From a virus, in the IMG/VR virus record IMGVR_UViG_3300009164_000054, positions 26,623 through 90,622 of that record: a DNA stretch of 64,000 nt; one strand, given 5' to 3'. Below are positions 42,418 through 52,150 of this stretch, in pieces. The position numbers and the translations under genes were made by a program. The notes beneath the pieces are model-generated. The model was not told the DNA's origin. It saw only the letters and a program-made list of their open reading frames with translations, and did not search any database. Numbering within the stretch: the first letter of the stretch is position 1; each line of letters begins with the position of its first letter.

Positions 42418-43146
42418 ATGGCAACATTACGGAAATTAGTATCAGATGTTAGAAGTGTCCACAAGATACTTTCTACAGACTCATTGATAACAGATAGAGC
42501 AATTGCTTCTGAGATAAGAAACAACTCTTTACTATTAATCAAGAGAGAAACAAATCTTAGAAAGCTATGGGCTACAGATACATTGTTTACAACAATTCCT
42601 TGTTTGGAAATGATTGAAGTTCCTATTTCTGAATGTTCTGAGTATGTGGATCCTTGTTCTGTTGCAAGAACTAGATTTAAACTTCCACGCATATCTGAAG
42701 GAAACTATCAGTATGTTATACAGGGAGTTTATTCTATTAATGCAATGAGTGGAAGTGGAAGAAAACTAAAAGAAATTACAGTTAATAGATACATCAATCT
42801 ATTGAAACTTCCTGTAATTAAAAAAGAAGAATACTTCTGGATATCTAATGGATATTTATATGTAAGTAACCCACTTCTTAAAGCAGTTAGATTTGTAGCT
42901 TTCTTTGAAGAAGATGTAGATAATGAAATCATGTATCCAGAATGTGGATGCGGAACTCCTGATTATACAAATGAACAATTATGTATGAATCCTTTAGATA
43001 AAGAGTTTCCTCTTCCTGGATATTTAGAACAACAAGTCCTTGAGTTAACATCTAAGAAACTTCTATCTACTTACTTCCAAATTAAAACAGATATAACTCA
43101 AGAAGGAATAGATGGACAAGCTCCAAATTCAAAATCAACTAATTAA
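42418..43146 (+). CDS. virion ring/adaptor-like protein, 242 aa
   Basis: Starts MATLRKLVSDVRSVHKILSTDSLITDRAIASEIRNNSLLLIKRETNLRKLW, a long helical start, then a strand-rich body with a Cys-containing turn (CGCGTPDYTNEQLC) and a helical C-terminus (LEQQVLELTSKKLL). Proteins with this layout ('DRAI..E.R..S..LI..E...RKL') are conserved in the crAss-like ring region. It shares one base with the stop/start of the next gene. Confidence 0.75.
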   Translation: MATLRKLVSDVRSVHKILSTDSLITDRAIASEIRNNSLLLIKRETNLRKLWATDTLFTTIPCLEMIEVPISECSEYVDPCSVARTRFKLPRISEGNYQYVIQGVYSINAMSGSGRKLKEITVNRYINLLKLPVIKKEEYFWISNGYLYVSNPLLKAVRFVAFFEEDVDNEIMYPECGCGTPDYTNEQLCMNPLDKEFPLPGYLEQQVLELTSKKLLSTYFQIKTDITQEGIDGQAPNSKSTN

Positions 43147-43625
43147 TGAGTAGAGTTAAAGTGGACTGGAGATCTTCTAGTAAAGATAATTACAATTTAT
43201 TTTGTAAGAGTCATCCATCTATTAAACTTACATACGATGAATGGAGAAACATTATATATACATATAATGAATTCTTCAAAGAATACATATTAGAGACTGG
43301 TGAAAAAGCAAGACTACCTTATGGCTTTGGAGAGTTCTCTATCAACAAGAAGAAAAGAAGAAAGATGAAAGGCATAGATGGGAAAGAGTTTATTAACTTA
43401 CCTATTGACTGGCAAAAGACTAAAGAGAAAGGAAAGGTTATCTACAATTTCAATTATCACACAGAAGGATATTTCTTTGGTTGGATGTGGTTTAAACAAT
43501 CTGCACGTTTTAAGAATTCTGACCTTTGGTATTTCAAACCTTCAAGACTCACCTCAAGACTTCTATCACATTACTTAAAGACCAACGACAAGTATCAACA
43601 CATTTACAACGAATGGAAAAAATAA
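43146..43625 (+). CDS. conserved crAss-like structural protein (possible HU-related), 159 aa
   Basis: MSRVKVDWRSSSKDNYNLFCKSHPSIKLTYDEWRNIIYTYNEFFKEYI has a helical start; then RLPYGFGEFSINKKKRRKM (HU-like 'GFGEFSI.KK' strand), NFNYHTEGYFFGWMWFKQSARFKNSDLWYFKPSR, and a basic C-terminus. Strongly basic and aromatic. This family sits between two ring genes in crAss-like phages. The HU-like strand suggests DNA binding, but the protein may be purely structural. Confidence 0.7.
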   Translation: MSRVKVDWRSSSKDNYNLFCKSHPSIKLTYDEWRNIIYTYNEFFKEYILETGEKARLPYGFGEFSINKKKRRKMKGIDGKEFINLPIDWQKTKEKGKVIYNFNYHTEGYFFGWMWFKQSARFKNSDLWYFKPSRLTSRLLSHYLKTNDKYQHIYNEWKK

Positions 43626-43631
43626 TGAACT

Positions 43632-44591
43632 ATGTCATACTACTATAAATATGATTTCGTAAGTCCAGAACCTGTTTACTCAACTGTTAAAGAAGAGCTG
43701 AAAAGCTATTTTGATACTGGTGCTGTAGATGATCTTTTATTTCCTACCTATTTAGATAAAGCTCTAAAGAAGTTAGGAAGAACAACTTATGTAATCACTG
43801 ATGAGATTCTTTTTGTACAAGACTTTGAAGCTAGACTTCCTGATAACTTTTATGCTGTTAGAGAAGCTTGGATGACTACAGAAGTAGCAAACTATCCATA
43901 CCAATCAGCAAACTCATTCTATTCACAAGCAGCTTCTGAAACAACAATACAAGTTTCTCCTGTAACTTCTGGTGGTGCTGCTTGTACAAATCTTGAATGC
44001 ACAACAGGATGTCCTGCATGTATGCCTGTATTGATACAAGCTGTTTACAAGACAAACAATAGTGTAGCTAGAGGATTTACTCATAACTACTTACTTAAGC
44101 CTGGAAACATATCTGCAAGAAAGAATTGTGGTGTGGAATACACAAACAATTGGGACTTCAATGCACAACCTATTCCTGTAAACAATTTCACTCCTGGTTC
44201 TGCTAGTATTGATTCATTTGATATTAGAGATAATAAGTTTGTAACTAATTTTAGAAATGGTGTTGTACATTTAATATTCTATGCTACAGAGTATGATGAG
44301 ATAGGGAACCAATTGATTCCTGACAACTATCGTATAAGAGAATATGTAGAAGCATTCCTTAAGTTTAAAGTGTTTGAAACTCTTACAAACCAAACTGTTG
44401 ATGAAACATTTAATCAGTTACAACAAAAACTAATGTATCATAAACAAGCCTATGAAGAATCTTTCATTATGGCAATGATAGAAGTTAAGAAACAAACTGG
44501 TTGGGAGAAACAACGAAGAATCAAAAATGACTTAAATAGATTTAATATGTACGAACTTCCTACTAGTAGATATGGTAGAAGACGTAACTAA
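43632..44591 (+). CDS. virion ring/tail-adaptor protein, 319 aa
   Basis: MSYYYKYDFVSPEPVYSTVKEELKSYFDTGAVDDLLFPTYLDKALKKLGRTTYVITDEILFVQDFEARLPDNFYAVREAWM, then Cys-rich TNLECTTGCPACMPVLI in the middle, DNKFVTNFRNGVVHLIFYATEYDEIGNQLIPDN and a helical end (FLKFKVFETLTNQTVDETFNQL...). Layout and position match crAss-like tail-tube/ring proteins that bridge portal and muzzle. It starts seven bases after the basic protein gene. Confidence 0.8.
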   Translation: MSYYYKYDFVSPEPVYSTVKEELKSYFDTGAVDDLLFPTYLDKALKKLGRTTYVITDEILFVQDFEARLPDNFYAVREAWMTTEVANYPYQSANSFYSQAASETTIQVSPVTSGGAACTNLECTTGCPACMPVLIQAVYKTNNSVARGFTHNYLLKPGNISARKNCGVEYTNNWDFNAQPIPVNNFTPGSASIDSFDIRDNKFVTNFRNGVVHLIFYATEYDEIGNQLIPDNYRIREYVEAFLKFKVFETLTNQTVDETFNQLQQKLMYHKQAYEESFIMAMIEVKKQTGWEKQRRIKNDLNRFNMYELPTSRYGRRRN

Positions 44592-44604
44592 TTAAAATAT
44601 CATT

Positions 44605-47600
44605 ATGGCTGAAGAACAATCACAAGGAAATATAAAACAAGAACTTAACAGTGCTAACATAGGGTTAAACCTAGATAGCACATTAAATCAGATTAAACAG
44701 GGCACACTTACGTATGCCTTAAATGCTGCTTTAGAAAACTTTGATGCTTCTTCTGTCAACTATCAGAATGAACAAGGAAATGAACTATGTGTTACATTTC
44801 CTAAAGAATACGTATTAATAGGAACACATTTTATTAATGAACAAAGTAAACATATATTCTTCATCACCAATCCTAACACAGGAGCTAGTGAGATAGGATA
44901 TATGGATAACAATGATTGCGTCTATCATACATTAGTTAGTGCTCTATGTCTTAACTTCAATGTAGATCATCCTATACACAAAGCAGTACATAAGATTACT
45001 AATTGTACAACAGAGATATATTGGACAGATGGATTCAATCCTAGAAGATATTTAGATTTAAATGATATTCCATATATATTAAAAAGTGGATCCCTTCTTT
45101 GTGATCCTAAATATACAGATGAATTAGATTGTAATCAATTAAAACTACAACCTAATTTTAACATTCCAAGTCTTTCTATTGTAGACATTACTACAGGAGG
45201 TTCTCTTCTTGCTGGTACATATCAGTTTGCAGCACAGTATTCTGATGCTGTAGGTAATCCTTTCACTTCTTATTACTCTATTACCAATCCTACACCAATT
45301 GCTGATCCACAGATTGCAACAGTTAACTTTAACTATGTTGTAGGAAAGTCTATTGTTGTTGATGTAAGTAACTTAGATTCTTCTGGACAGTTTCAATATT
45401 TCAATCTAGCTGTAATTAAAACAGTTAATGCAATTACATCTGTAGAATTAATTGGAACATATTTTATAGATAACACATCTATAAATATAACTTACACAGG
45501 ACAGATAAATGATAACATTCGTTTATCAATGAATGATATATTTGAGAAGTTTCCATATTATGATGTAGCAGAAGATTTAACAGCTGTGCAGGATGTTCTT
45601 GTATGGGATGGACTTACATCTATAGATAGAATTAATTATCAATCTATAGCTACGCAAATAGATCTGTTGTGGGAAACATATGAAATTCCTCCAAATGAAA
45701 ACTATGCAAATGAATTAAATGCTACAAACCTTAGAGGATATCTTCGTGATGAAGTGTATGCATTTGAAATTGTATTCTTATTAAAGAATGGAAAACAAAC
45801 AGATGGTTTTCATATTCCTGGTAGAACATTAACTTCTGACGACACACTTCTTCCAAATATTTATACTAGTAATCCAGATTTTATTGGTGAACCAGAACCA
45901 GACACAGACTACAGTCCTTATTGGAAAATATATAATACAGCTACAGATCTTGGTCCAGGTACTGGTCAGCCTATTGGTAATGCTGTTCCACATAGATATG
46001 GATACTTTGCATATTGGGAATCAACAGAAACGTATCCATGTAATGCAGATCTTTGGGGAGACTTAGCTGATCAACCAATTAGACATCATAAATTTCCAGA
46101 TGTATTAGTTAGTCCTATTACACGACCAGCTATAATATATGATCCTTCATTAGGATTATCTAGACAAAATAATTATGTATATCCAATAGGAGTTAAAATA
46201 GATACAGCACAAGTCTACGATTTAATAGATACATCAAAATTAACAGCAGATCAAAAAGCTGATATAGTAGGATATAAAATAGTAAGAGGGGATAGAGGAA
46301 CAAATAAATCTATTGTAGCAAAAGGTATTCTTCGTAATGTAGGAGAATATACAAGAGAAAACCAAGCTTTTTATTTTCCTAACTATCCGTATAATGATAT
46401 TACTGAAGATCCATTTCTTAATGCAAACAATAATGCTTGGTCAGATTTATGTGAAAGATTTATAATAAATGTATTAAAGCTACCTTCAAAAACAGCACTT
46501 GGTGTACCTTGTTTAACAATAAGATATGTAAGTTGTGATAGTAATAAAGAATCAAATGAGGAATTTACAACAACAGGTATTCATTATATTTGCTCTATAG
46601 GTAAACCAACTATAACAAGTCCTGGTGTAACTAATACAATTGATTATAGTCGTGGATGTAATCCAGTACCAAATATATCTAATTCAAGTTGTATAGGTAC
46701 AGTTAGTTATGCTGATTATGATGTGTATAAAATAAGATCAGGAAATCATTGTGGATGGCCTGGTTTACAATGTTCTGGTTGGGGAGCAGAATGGGATGAT
46801 CCAATTTCTGGACCAGGTGCATATGTATGGATGAAACCAGGTAATAGTTATTGTATACGTGTTAAAAAAGATCAAAGCCCTTATAGAGTAAGTGGTTCTA
46901 GTAAGTGCGGTTGTAATGACATTTCTTTACAATCTACAGTGAGAGATACATCTTGTGGAGCTGTTGCACCACTCACTCCTATATCAAATAATCCTTCTAG
47001 TACGTATAGACAAATATTTAATTCTCCAGAAACTTCTTTTGGTCAACCATTCTTAGGAGATATTCTTAAACTAGAGAATGTAATGTTTGGTGCTGGTAAA
47101 GCACATTTTGTACCAGTTAAAAGTAATGCTAAATATAGACTTCTTTCTAAAGAAGCACAACAAGACGCTCTTGCTAGTTCCAATAGATTAGCTGCTTATA
47201 CAAATCCATTTAATTCCACTGCTATGTGGACAGCATATCAAGCATACTTACAAATATATATAAATGGTATAACTAGAAGAAACTATGCTTATTCATTTAA
47301 CTCTACAGCTAGTTATGATTATAATGCAGAGATAACTAATAGTGGAGACAAACAAAGAACATTAGATATTAAAAGATATTTAATTCCAGGAGTACAAAAT
47401 GTAGGTGATGATCGCAATGTGAATAACTATCAAAGAGAATCTTCTGTTTATTTAAAAACAGATGATGCAAAAGCTTCATTACCATTCCCTAGTAATAGTA
47501 CAGAGATGGCTAGTATAGGAATCAAAGATAGATCCAGACTCACTATAGGTGGTAGTGGTAGATGTGCTACTCCTGCAAGAGAACAAGATATAACTGTTGT

Positions 47601-49851
47601 TTCTTATTATGCTTCATTAAAAAATACATTTGTAAATCAATGGGGGCAAATGTATTCGTATGATACAATTGATACAGGATTCCAAAGAAGTGTGACATCT
47701 AATACCACTGCTACAATATTTGGAGGAGATACATTTATATCTAGGTTTGCATTCAAAACCAAGCTTCCATTCTTTATAGATAATAGAGTTAATGCTCCTG
47801 ATGATAGTGATATATTCTATGATGAGATTGGTAATATAGCCTATCCAAAATATTGGCACTCAGCTAGATCTATTCTATCAGATTATACAGCTAACTCAGG
47901 CACACTATCTAATGTAATTTCATACAAAGCTCATGAGTTTGATTGTCCTAATGATCAACGTCTAGTACCATCAACAGCTAAATCAGATACTAATCCTAAT
48001 AGAACATTCTATGATGGATATTTTTATTTGTTTGCATATGGTATTCCTAACTTCTATTGTGAGAGTTCTTACAATACAGATCTAAGACAAGCATTTAATA
48101 ATAGAGAAGGAGACTTCTGGCCACATGTATCTACAGGTATTCCTGATGATTGGATGCAAGAAGATTTTGTATCTATTGCTAATGATAATACATATACATA
48201 TAATGTAACATTCTCTAAACAGAATAAAGAAAATACATTTACACATTTACCAGCAGATTACAATGGAGCACCATGTTATACATACTATCCATTTAGAGCT
48301 GTATACTCAGATGCACAAAACACTGATGCTGACAATAGAGTTAATAGCTGGTTAACATACAGAGCTATTTCTTATTATGACTTTCCTCAGAATTATGGTA
48401 AACTTATATCATTAGATGGTATTCAGAACAAAGCTGTATTAGCTAGGTTTGAGAATAAAACATTAATGTATAACAATCTCCTTACAATTGATACAAGTAA
48501 TCCACAAGCTGCATATGTAGGTAATCCTAATATGTTTAAAGGTGCACCTCCTATTGACTTTGCAGAAACAGATCTTGGATATGTAGGAAGTCAAAACAAA
48601 ATGTTATTAAAGATTCCTCAGGGACAGATAACAGTTGATGCTAAAAGAGGACAAGTGTTTCTTATAGAAGGAACGAAGGTTGAAGACTTATCTGCATTTG
48701 GTTCTGGAATGAATAGATTTTTTACAGATCATTTAGCTTTTGAAATATTGAGATACTTTTCAAAGGTAGATGTAGATAATAATTTTAATGGTATAGGATT
48801 ACATGGTGTATATGATAGTAAGTTTGATAGAATAATACTTACTAAAATAGATTACATTCCATTAAGTTCAGATATCAAATATGATGATATAACAAGAGAT
48901 TTCTATATAGATGAACCATTAGGTGATAATATTATATTTAAAAGAGTTGTAGATTTAAAAGACTCAGATTACTTTTGTAATAAGTCTTGGACTCTTTCAT
49001 TTAATGTAAATACTAAAAGCTGGGTTTCTTTTCATAGTTATATTCCTAATTGGTATATAGCAGAAAACAATTTCTTTTATTCTGGTGTTAATGGATGTTG
49101 TGATGATTTTGATTTTGTTGCAGGAGGTCGTGTACCTACACCAAGTACTACCACTACAACTACTGTATTTGTACCTACCACTACAACTACTTCTACTACT
49201 AAATTTGTAGATTGTACAATAGATGGAGAAGTAATATTAACTAATTGTGAAATAGAAGGAGACGGTTATATAGTTCCACAACCATGTCAAAGACCTACAA
49301 ACGTGCAAACATTTAGCTTTATAATAGGATATAATATAATATATCCTCCTTCAACAGTAGTGTCTACAGGAAATCAAGCAGATGCTTGTGACTCTATGAA
49401 CTACTACAATGAAATTTTTGGACTAGATCCAAATGTAGAATTTAATGATATTTTAGCAGAAGTTGTAAATATTGAAATTAATCAAACTGTATATGATGGT
49501 ACAACAGGTACAGATTGTACATTGATACCTGATGGTTGGTATTATACAGATGAGACAGCAGGTAGTAGTAATGTATTCAATGTAGTTAATGGTATAATAA
49601 CTGAAATAGTTAATTGTCCTTCAGATACAACAACAACCACTACTACATTACCAAATTGTTTCTCATTTACAATACGTAAATCAACACCAGGTACTGTAGC
49701 AGTAACTTATATTGATTGTTTAGGAGAACCAGCAAGTATAAATATTGGTAATCCATCACCAGGTGGACCTACTGAACAAACCTTCTGTGCACGTAATGGA
49801 AGTATAGTTGTACCTGCTGAGGTAACATTAAGTAATAATGGATCTTGTTAA
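44605..49851 (+). CDS. muzzle/stabilisation-type virion protein, 1748 aa
   Basis: The largest complete protein here. N-terminal part (IKQGTLTYALNAALENFDASSVNYQNEQGNELCVTFPKEYVLIGTHF, KHIFFITNPNTGASEIGYMDNNDCVYHTLV) matches the crAss-like 'stabilisation/muzzle' family: an N-terminal arm followed by propeller-like blades. A Cys-rich region lies near residues 650-780 (SGNHCGWPGLQC, SSKCGCND). Thr linkers (STTTTTTVF, TTTTTSTT) near residue 1513 lead into two small C-terminal strand modules, which may be extra receptor-contact domains. Confidence 0.8.
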   Translation: MAEEQSQGNIKQELNSANIGLNLDSTLNQIKQGTLTYALNAALENFDASSVNYQNEQGNELCVTFPKEYVLIGTHFINEQSKHIFFITNPNTGASEIGYMDNNDCVYHTLVSALCLNFNVDHPIHKAVHKITNCTTEIYWTDGFNPRRYLDLNDIPYILKSGSLLCDPKYTDELDCNQLKLQPNFNIPSLSIVDITTGGSLLAGTYQFAAQYSDAVGNPFTSYYSITNPTPIADPQIATVNFNYVVGKSIVVDVSNLDSSGQFQYFNLAVIKTVNAITSVELIGTYFIDNTSINITYTGQINDNIRLSMNDIFEKFPYYDVAEDLTAVQDVLVWDGLTSIDRINYQSIATQIDLLWETYEIPPNENYANELNATNLRGYLRDEVYAFEIVFLLKNGKQTDGFHIPGRTLTSDDTLLPNIYTSNPDFIGEPEPDTDYSPYWKIYNTATDLGPGTGQPIGNAVPHRYGYFAYWESTETYPCNADLWGDLADQPIRHHKFPDVLVSPITRPAIIYDPSLGLSRQNNYVYPIGVKIDTAQVYDLIDTSKLTADQKADIVGYKIVRGDRGTNKSIVAKGILRNVGEYTRENQAFYFPNYPYNDITEDPFLNANNNAWSDLCERFIINVLKLPSKTALGVPCLTIRYVSCDSNKESNEEFTTTGIHYICSIGKPTITSPGVTNTIDYSRGCNPVPNISNSSCIGTVSYADYDVYKIRSGNHCGWPGLQCSGWGAEWDDPISGPGAYVWMKPGNSYCIRVKKDQSPYRVSGSSKCGCNDISLQSTVRDTSCGAVAPLTPISNNPSSTYRQIFNSPETSFGQPFLGDILKLENVMFGAGKAHFVPVKSNAKYRLLSKEAQQDALASSNRLAAYTNPFNSTAMWTAYQAYLQIYINGITRRNYAYSFNSTASYDYNAEITNSGDKQRTLDIKRYLIPGVQNVGDDRNVNNYQRESSVYLKTDDAKASLPFPSNSTEMASIGIKDRSRLTIGGSGRCATPAREQDITVVSYYASLKNTFVNQWGQMYSYDTIDTGFQRSVTSNTTATIFGGDTFISRFAFKTKLPFFIDNRVNAPDDSDIFYDEIGNIAYPKYWHSARSILSDYTANSGTLSNVISYKAHEFDCPNDQRLVPSTAKSDTNPNRTFYDGYFYLFAYGIPNFYCESSYNTDLRQAFNNREGDFWPHVSTGIPDDWMQEDFVSIANDNTYTYNVTFSKQNKENTFTHLPADYNGAPCYTYYPFRAVYSDAQNTDADNRVNSWLTYRAISYYDFPQNYGKLISLDGIQNKAVLARFENKTLMYNNLLTIDTSNPQAAYVGNPNMFKGAPPIDFAETDLGYVGSQNKMLLKIPQGQITVDAKRGQVFLIEGTKVEDLSAFGSGMNRFFTDHLAFEILRYFSKVDVDNNFNGIGLHGVYDSKFDRIILTKIDYIPLSSDIKYDDITRDFYIDEPLGDNIIFKRVVDLKDSDYFCNKSWTLSFNVNTKSWVSFHSYIPNWYIAENNFFYSGVNGCCDDFDFVAGGRVPTPSTTTTTTVFVPTTTTTSTTKFVDCTIDGEVILTNCEIEGDGYIVPQPCQRPTNVQTFSFIIGYNIIYPPSTVVSTGNQADACDSMNYYNEIFGLDPNVEFNDILAEVVNIEINQTVYDGTTGTDCTLIPDGWYYTDETAGSSNVFNVVNGIITEIVNCPSDTTTTTTTLPNCFSFTIRKSTPGTVAVTYIDCLGEPASINIGNPSPGGPTEQTFCARNGSIVVPAEVTLSNNGSC

Positions 49852-49860
49852 TAAATTAAT

Positions 49861-50727
49861 ATGTCAAAAATAATAACAATAAGGTTAACGCAAGTGTCAC
49901 CATCTTCTGGACCATTCACAATCTATGATCAGTTTGGGAATGTGATAGCAGAAGATGTGACTAAGAAAGCTCTCATTGATGGGATTAACTATTCTGTGAA
50001 TGATGATGTAATATCTATTACATTAAAATCTACAGGTAATTGTAAAATACAAAAGACAGTGTATGTAAGTGATATTACAGAAGAGGAATATATTAATATC
50101 AAATTAAAACAAATTGTTACAGGATGTATATGGAGACACTTAACTAATATACAATTATACAATTCTTATTATGGTGTTACACAACCATACATAATTGAAT
50201 ATCCATTTGCTTACGCTAACCAAGATGAAATCTTACAGAATGTAAAAGACTATACTAAAGCATATGAATATATATCTATACCAGATGGTGTCTTTAATGA
50301 TAACACAAGAATAGAAACAAACAACAAGTGGTTTAACAAAGCTATTCTATATAATGGACAACAGAGTTCAGGAGTGTTGAATCTTGTTGCTAAACCTCTT
50401 AATGATATGCGTGCGTACATGCAATATCCAATATTCAATACAGATAGTAAAACAATCACATACACTAAGAGTGATAACTTCTATCAATATAATACATTCT
50501 GGGCACTACAAAAAAGTTCTCAAGTGCCATTGTTTAATACAGGTTGTGAAAGCTTATCTATTGATAAGGTGATTAACCAAAGCAATATGGATTATGGATC
50601 AAGAAGTTTCAAGAAAGCTACACTAAGAGCTAAGGAGCTTAAGATACGTCATATATTAGATGACAATTGTACAACGCATTTAGTGAGCCAGTTTATCTTG
50701 GGAGTAGCCCAAATTTCATACAAATAA
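49861..50727 (+). CDS. anchor-domain structural protein, 288 aa
   Basis: Residues 1-75 (ITIRLTQVSPSSGPFTIYDQFGNVIAEDVTKKALIDG.NY) are a diverged copy of the anchor domain found in the three fibre genes. After it comes a compact body: GCIWRHLTNIQLYNSYYGVTQPYIIEYPFAYANQDEILQNVKDY, a FNT-like turn, and a C-terminal part ending SQFILGVAQISYK. Directly followed by the GIY-YIG gene whose own last residues repeat AQISYK. A tail-surface protein is likely. Confidence 0.75.
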   Translation: MSKIITIRLTQVSPSSGPFTIYDQFGNVIAEDVTKKALIDGINYSVNDDVISITLKSTGNCKIQKTVYVSDITEEEYINIKLKQIVTGCIWRHLTNIQLYNSYYGVTQPYIIEYPFAYANQDEILQNVKDYTKAYEYISIPDGVFNDNTRIETNNKWFNKAILYNGQQSSGVLNLVAKPLNDMRAYMQYPIFNTDSKTITYTKSDNFYQYNTFWALQKSSQVPLFNTGCESLSIDKVINQSNMDYGSRSFKKATLRAKELKIRHILDDNCTTHLVSQFILGVAQISYK

Positions 50728-50729
50728 CT

Positions 50730-51431
50730 ATGAGACATTATTTATACAGACATATTAGATTAGACAAAAATGAACCATTCTATATTGGAATTGGTACTAA
50801 ACAACCTAGAACACATAATAGTGTTAAATCAGAATATAGAAGAGCTCATGAAACAAATAGAAAAGAATCTTATATTTGGAATAACATAGTTAATAAAACT
50901 TCTTATGAAATAGAAATTCTTTTTGAGTCAGATGATTATGATTTTATAAAAGAAAAAGAAATAGAATTTATATCTTTATATGGTAGAATAAATAACAATA
51001 CTGGTATATTATCTAATATGACTGATGGAGGAGATGGGTTCATAGGTTATATACCTAGTAAAGAAAAAATTGAAAAACATAAAATATTTATGACTGGTAG
51101 AAAACAGTCTCAAGAAGAAAAACAAAAAAGAAATGAATCAAGAAAAGGATATTTACATAGTGAAGAAACTAAACTTAAAATATCTAATTCACATAAAGGT
51201 AAAAAAACTTCTAAAGAACATTTAGAGAAATTATATAAAGGTCAGATTTTAGCTAATTCAAAACCTATTAATCAATATGATTTAGAAGGCAACTTCATTA
51301 GAGAATGGCAAAGTGCTACCATAGCAGCTAAGGAAATAAATTTACACCCAACATCAATAAGACATTGTGTACAGGGTAAAACAAAAACTTCTGGAGGGTA
51401 TATCTGGAAAGCTCAAATCTCTTACAAGTAA
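50730..51431 (+). CDS. GIY-YIG homing endonuclease, 233 aa
   Basis: Start at ATG 50730 (MRHYLYRHIRLDKNEPFYIGIG), rather than an upstream in-frame ATG at 50667 inside the preceding gene. The N-terminal domain has HYLYRHI and FYIGIG (GIY-YIG variant), then E near residue 75 and GRINNNTGILSNMTDGGDG. NUMOD3-like repeats follow (GRKQSQEEKQKRNESRKG, LHSEETKLKISNSHKGKKTSKEHL), and then a NUMOD1-like C-terminus (KPINQYDLEGNFIREWQSATIAA...GGYIWK). It ends AQISYK like the gene before it. Inserted between two virion genes. Confidence 0.92.
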   Translation: MRHYLYRHIRLDKNEPFYIGIGTKQPRTHNSVKSEYRRAHETNRKESYIWNNIVNKTSYEIEILFESDDYDFIKEKEIEFISLYGRINNNTGILSNMTDGGDGFIGYIPSKEKIEKHKIFMTGRKQSQEEKQKRNESRKGYLHSEETKLKISNSHKGKKTSKEHLEKLYKGQILANSKPINQYDLEGNFIREWQSATIAAKEINLHPTSIRHCVQGKTKTSGGYIWKAQISYK

Positions 51432-52150
51432 TGAGTGGTAAAGTAAAATGCACATGTGGATGGAGCTGGAACAAATCTGATTCTAGTGTTAAGGATATGT
51501 ACATATGTCATGAGTGTGGTAGAGATAATAGTAACAACATGAAGAATGGTGGTTGGTTAGATAATTATAATGATTCTTCTGTATCATTACCAGAAGGATA
51601 TGTAGGAGAAGGAATATTCAATGGTCCTATATTTGAAAACCCTGCTGTTAAAGGACAGTTTCAAATGGGAGGGAGTCTTCCAGGAGCTGTAGGACATATG
51701 TATGCTAGACATGGATCTCCTAGTAAAGGACCACGTAGAAACCAAACTGATGTAACAGATGCTTCTGCACAGAATGGTAAAGAAATGCAATACTACCAAC
51801 AAGGATTAGATTGGAAACCTAAATCTATTAGTAGAGATGGTTCTGTAATTAAAGATGATAAAGGACAATGGGATCATCCAGGAGAGATAACGGAAATCAA
51901 TTCTAATGATATAACAATGGAAGGAGTTCCTTATGATGTTCTTGGTGTATCAGATACTGGTGATACTAAACTAATGAAGCCAGGAAAGAATTATAAGTTC
52001 AAGGGTAAGAAGGTGACAGAATATCCTATGGCTAAGAATGGTGTAAACCAACAAGATGAAAAAACTTTGGAACAATTAGATCAATTGACTAACTTTACAA
52101 ATTATAATAAACCACAACCAGGAGGCTGGCTAAACAAATATAAATCATGA
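51431..52150 (+). CDS. zinc-ribbon virion protein, 239 aa
   Basis: Residues 7-30 form a zinc ribbon (KCTCGWSWNKSD, then YICHECGRDN). The rest is loop-rich with repeated GGWL motifs: KNGGWLDNYND near residue 38 and QPGGWLNKYKS at the C-terminus, plus HMYARHGSPSKGPRRN. Probably a minor virion or cargo protein. Its ATG overlaps the GIY-YIG stop by one base (TAATG), and its own stop overlaps the next gene (ATGA). Confidence 0.75.
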   Translation: MSGKVKCTCGWSWNKSDSSVKDMYICHECGRDNSNNMKNGGWLDNYNDSSVSLPEGYVGEGIFNGPIFENPAVKGQFQMGGSLPGAVGHMYARHGSPSKGPRRNQTDVTDASAQNGKEMQYYQQGLDWKPKSISRDGSVIKDDKGQWDHPGEITEINSNDITMEGVPYDVLGVSDTGDTKLMKPGKNYKFKGKKVTEYPMAKNGVNQQDEKTLEQLDQLTNFTNYNKPQPGGWLNKYKS

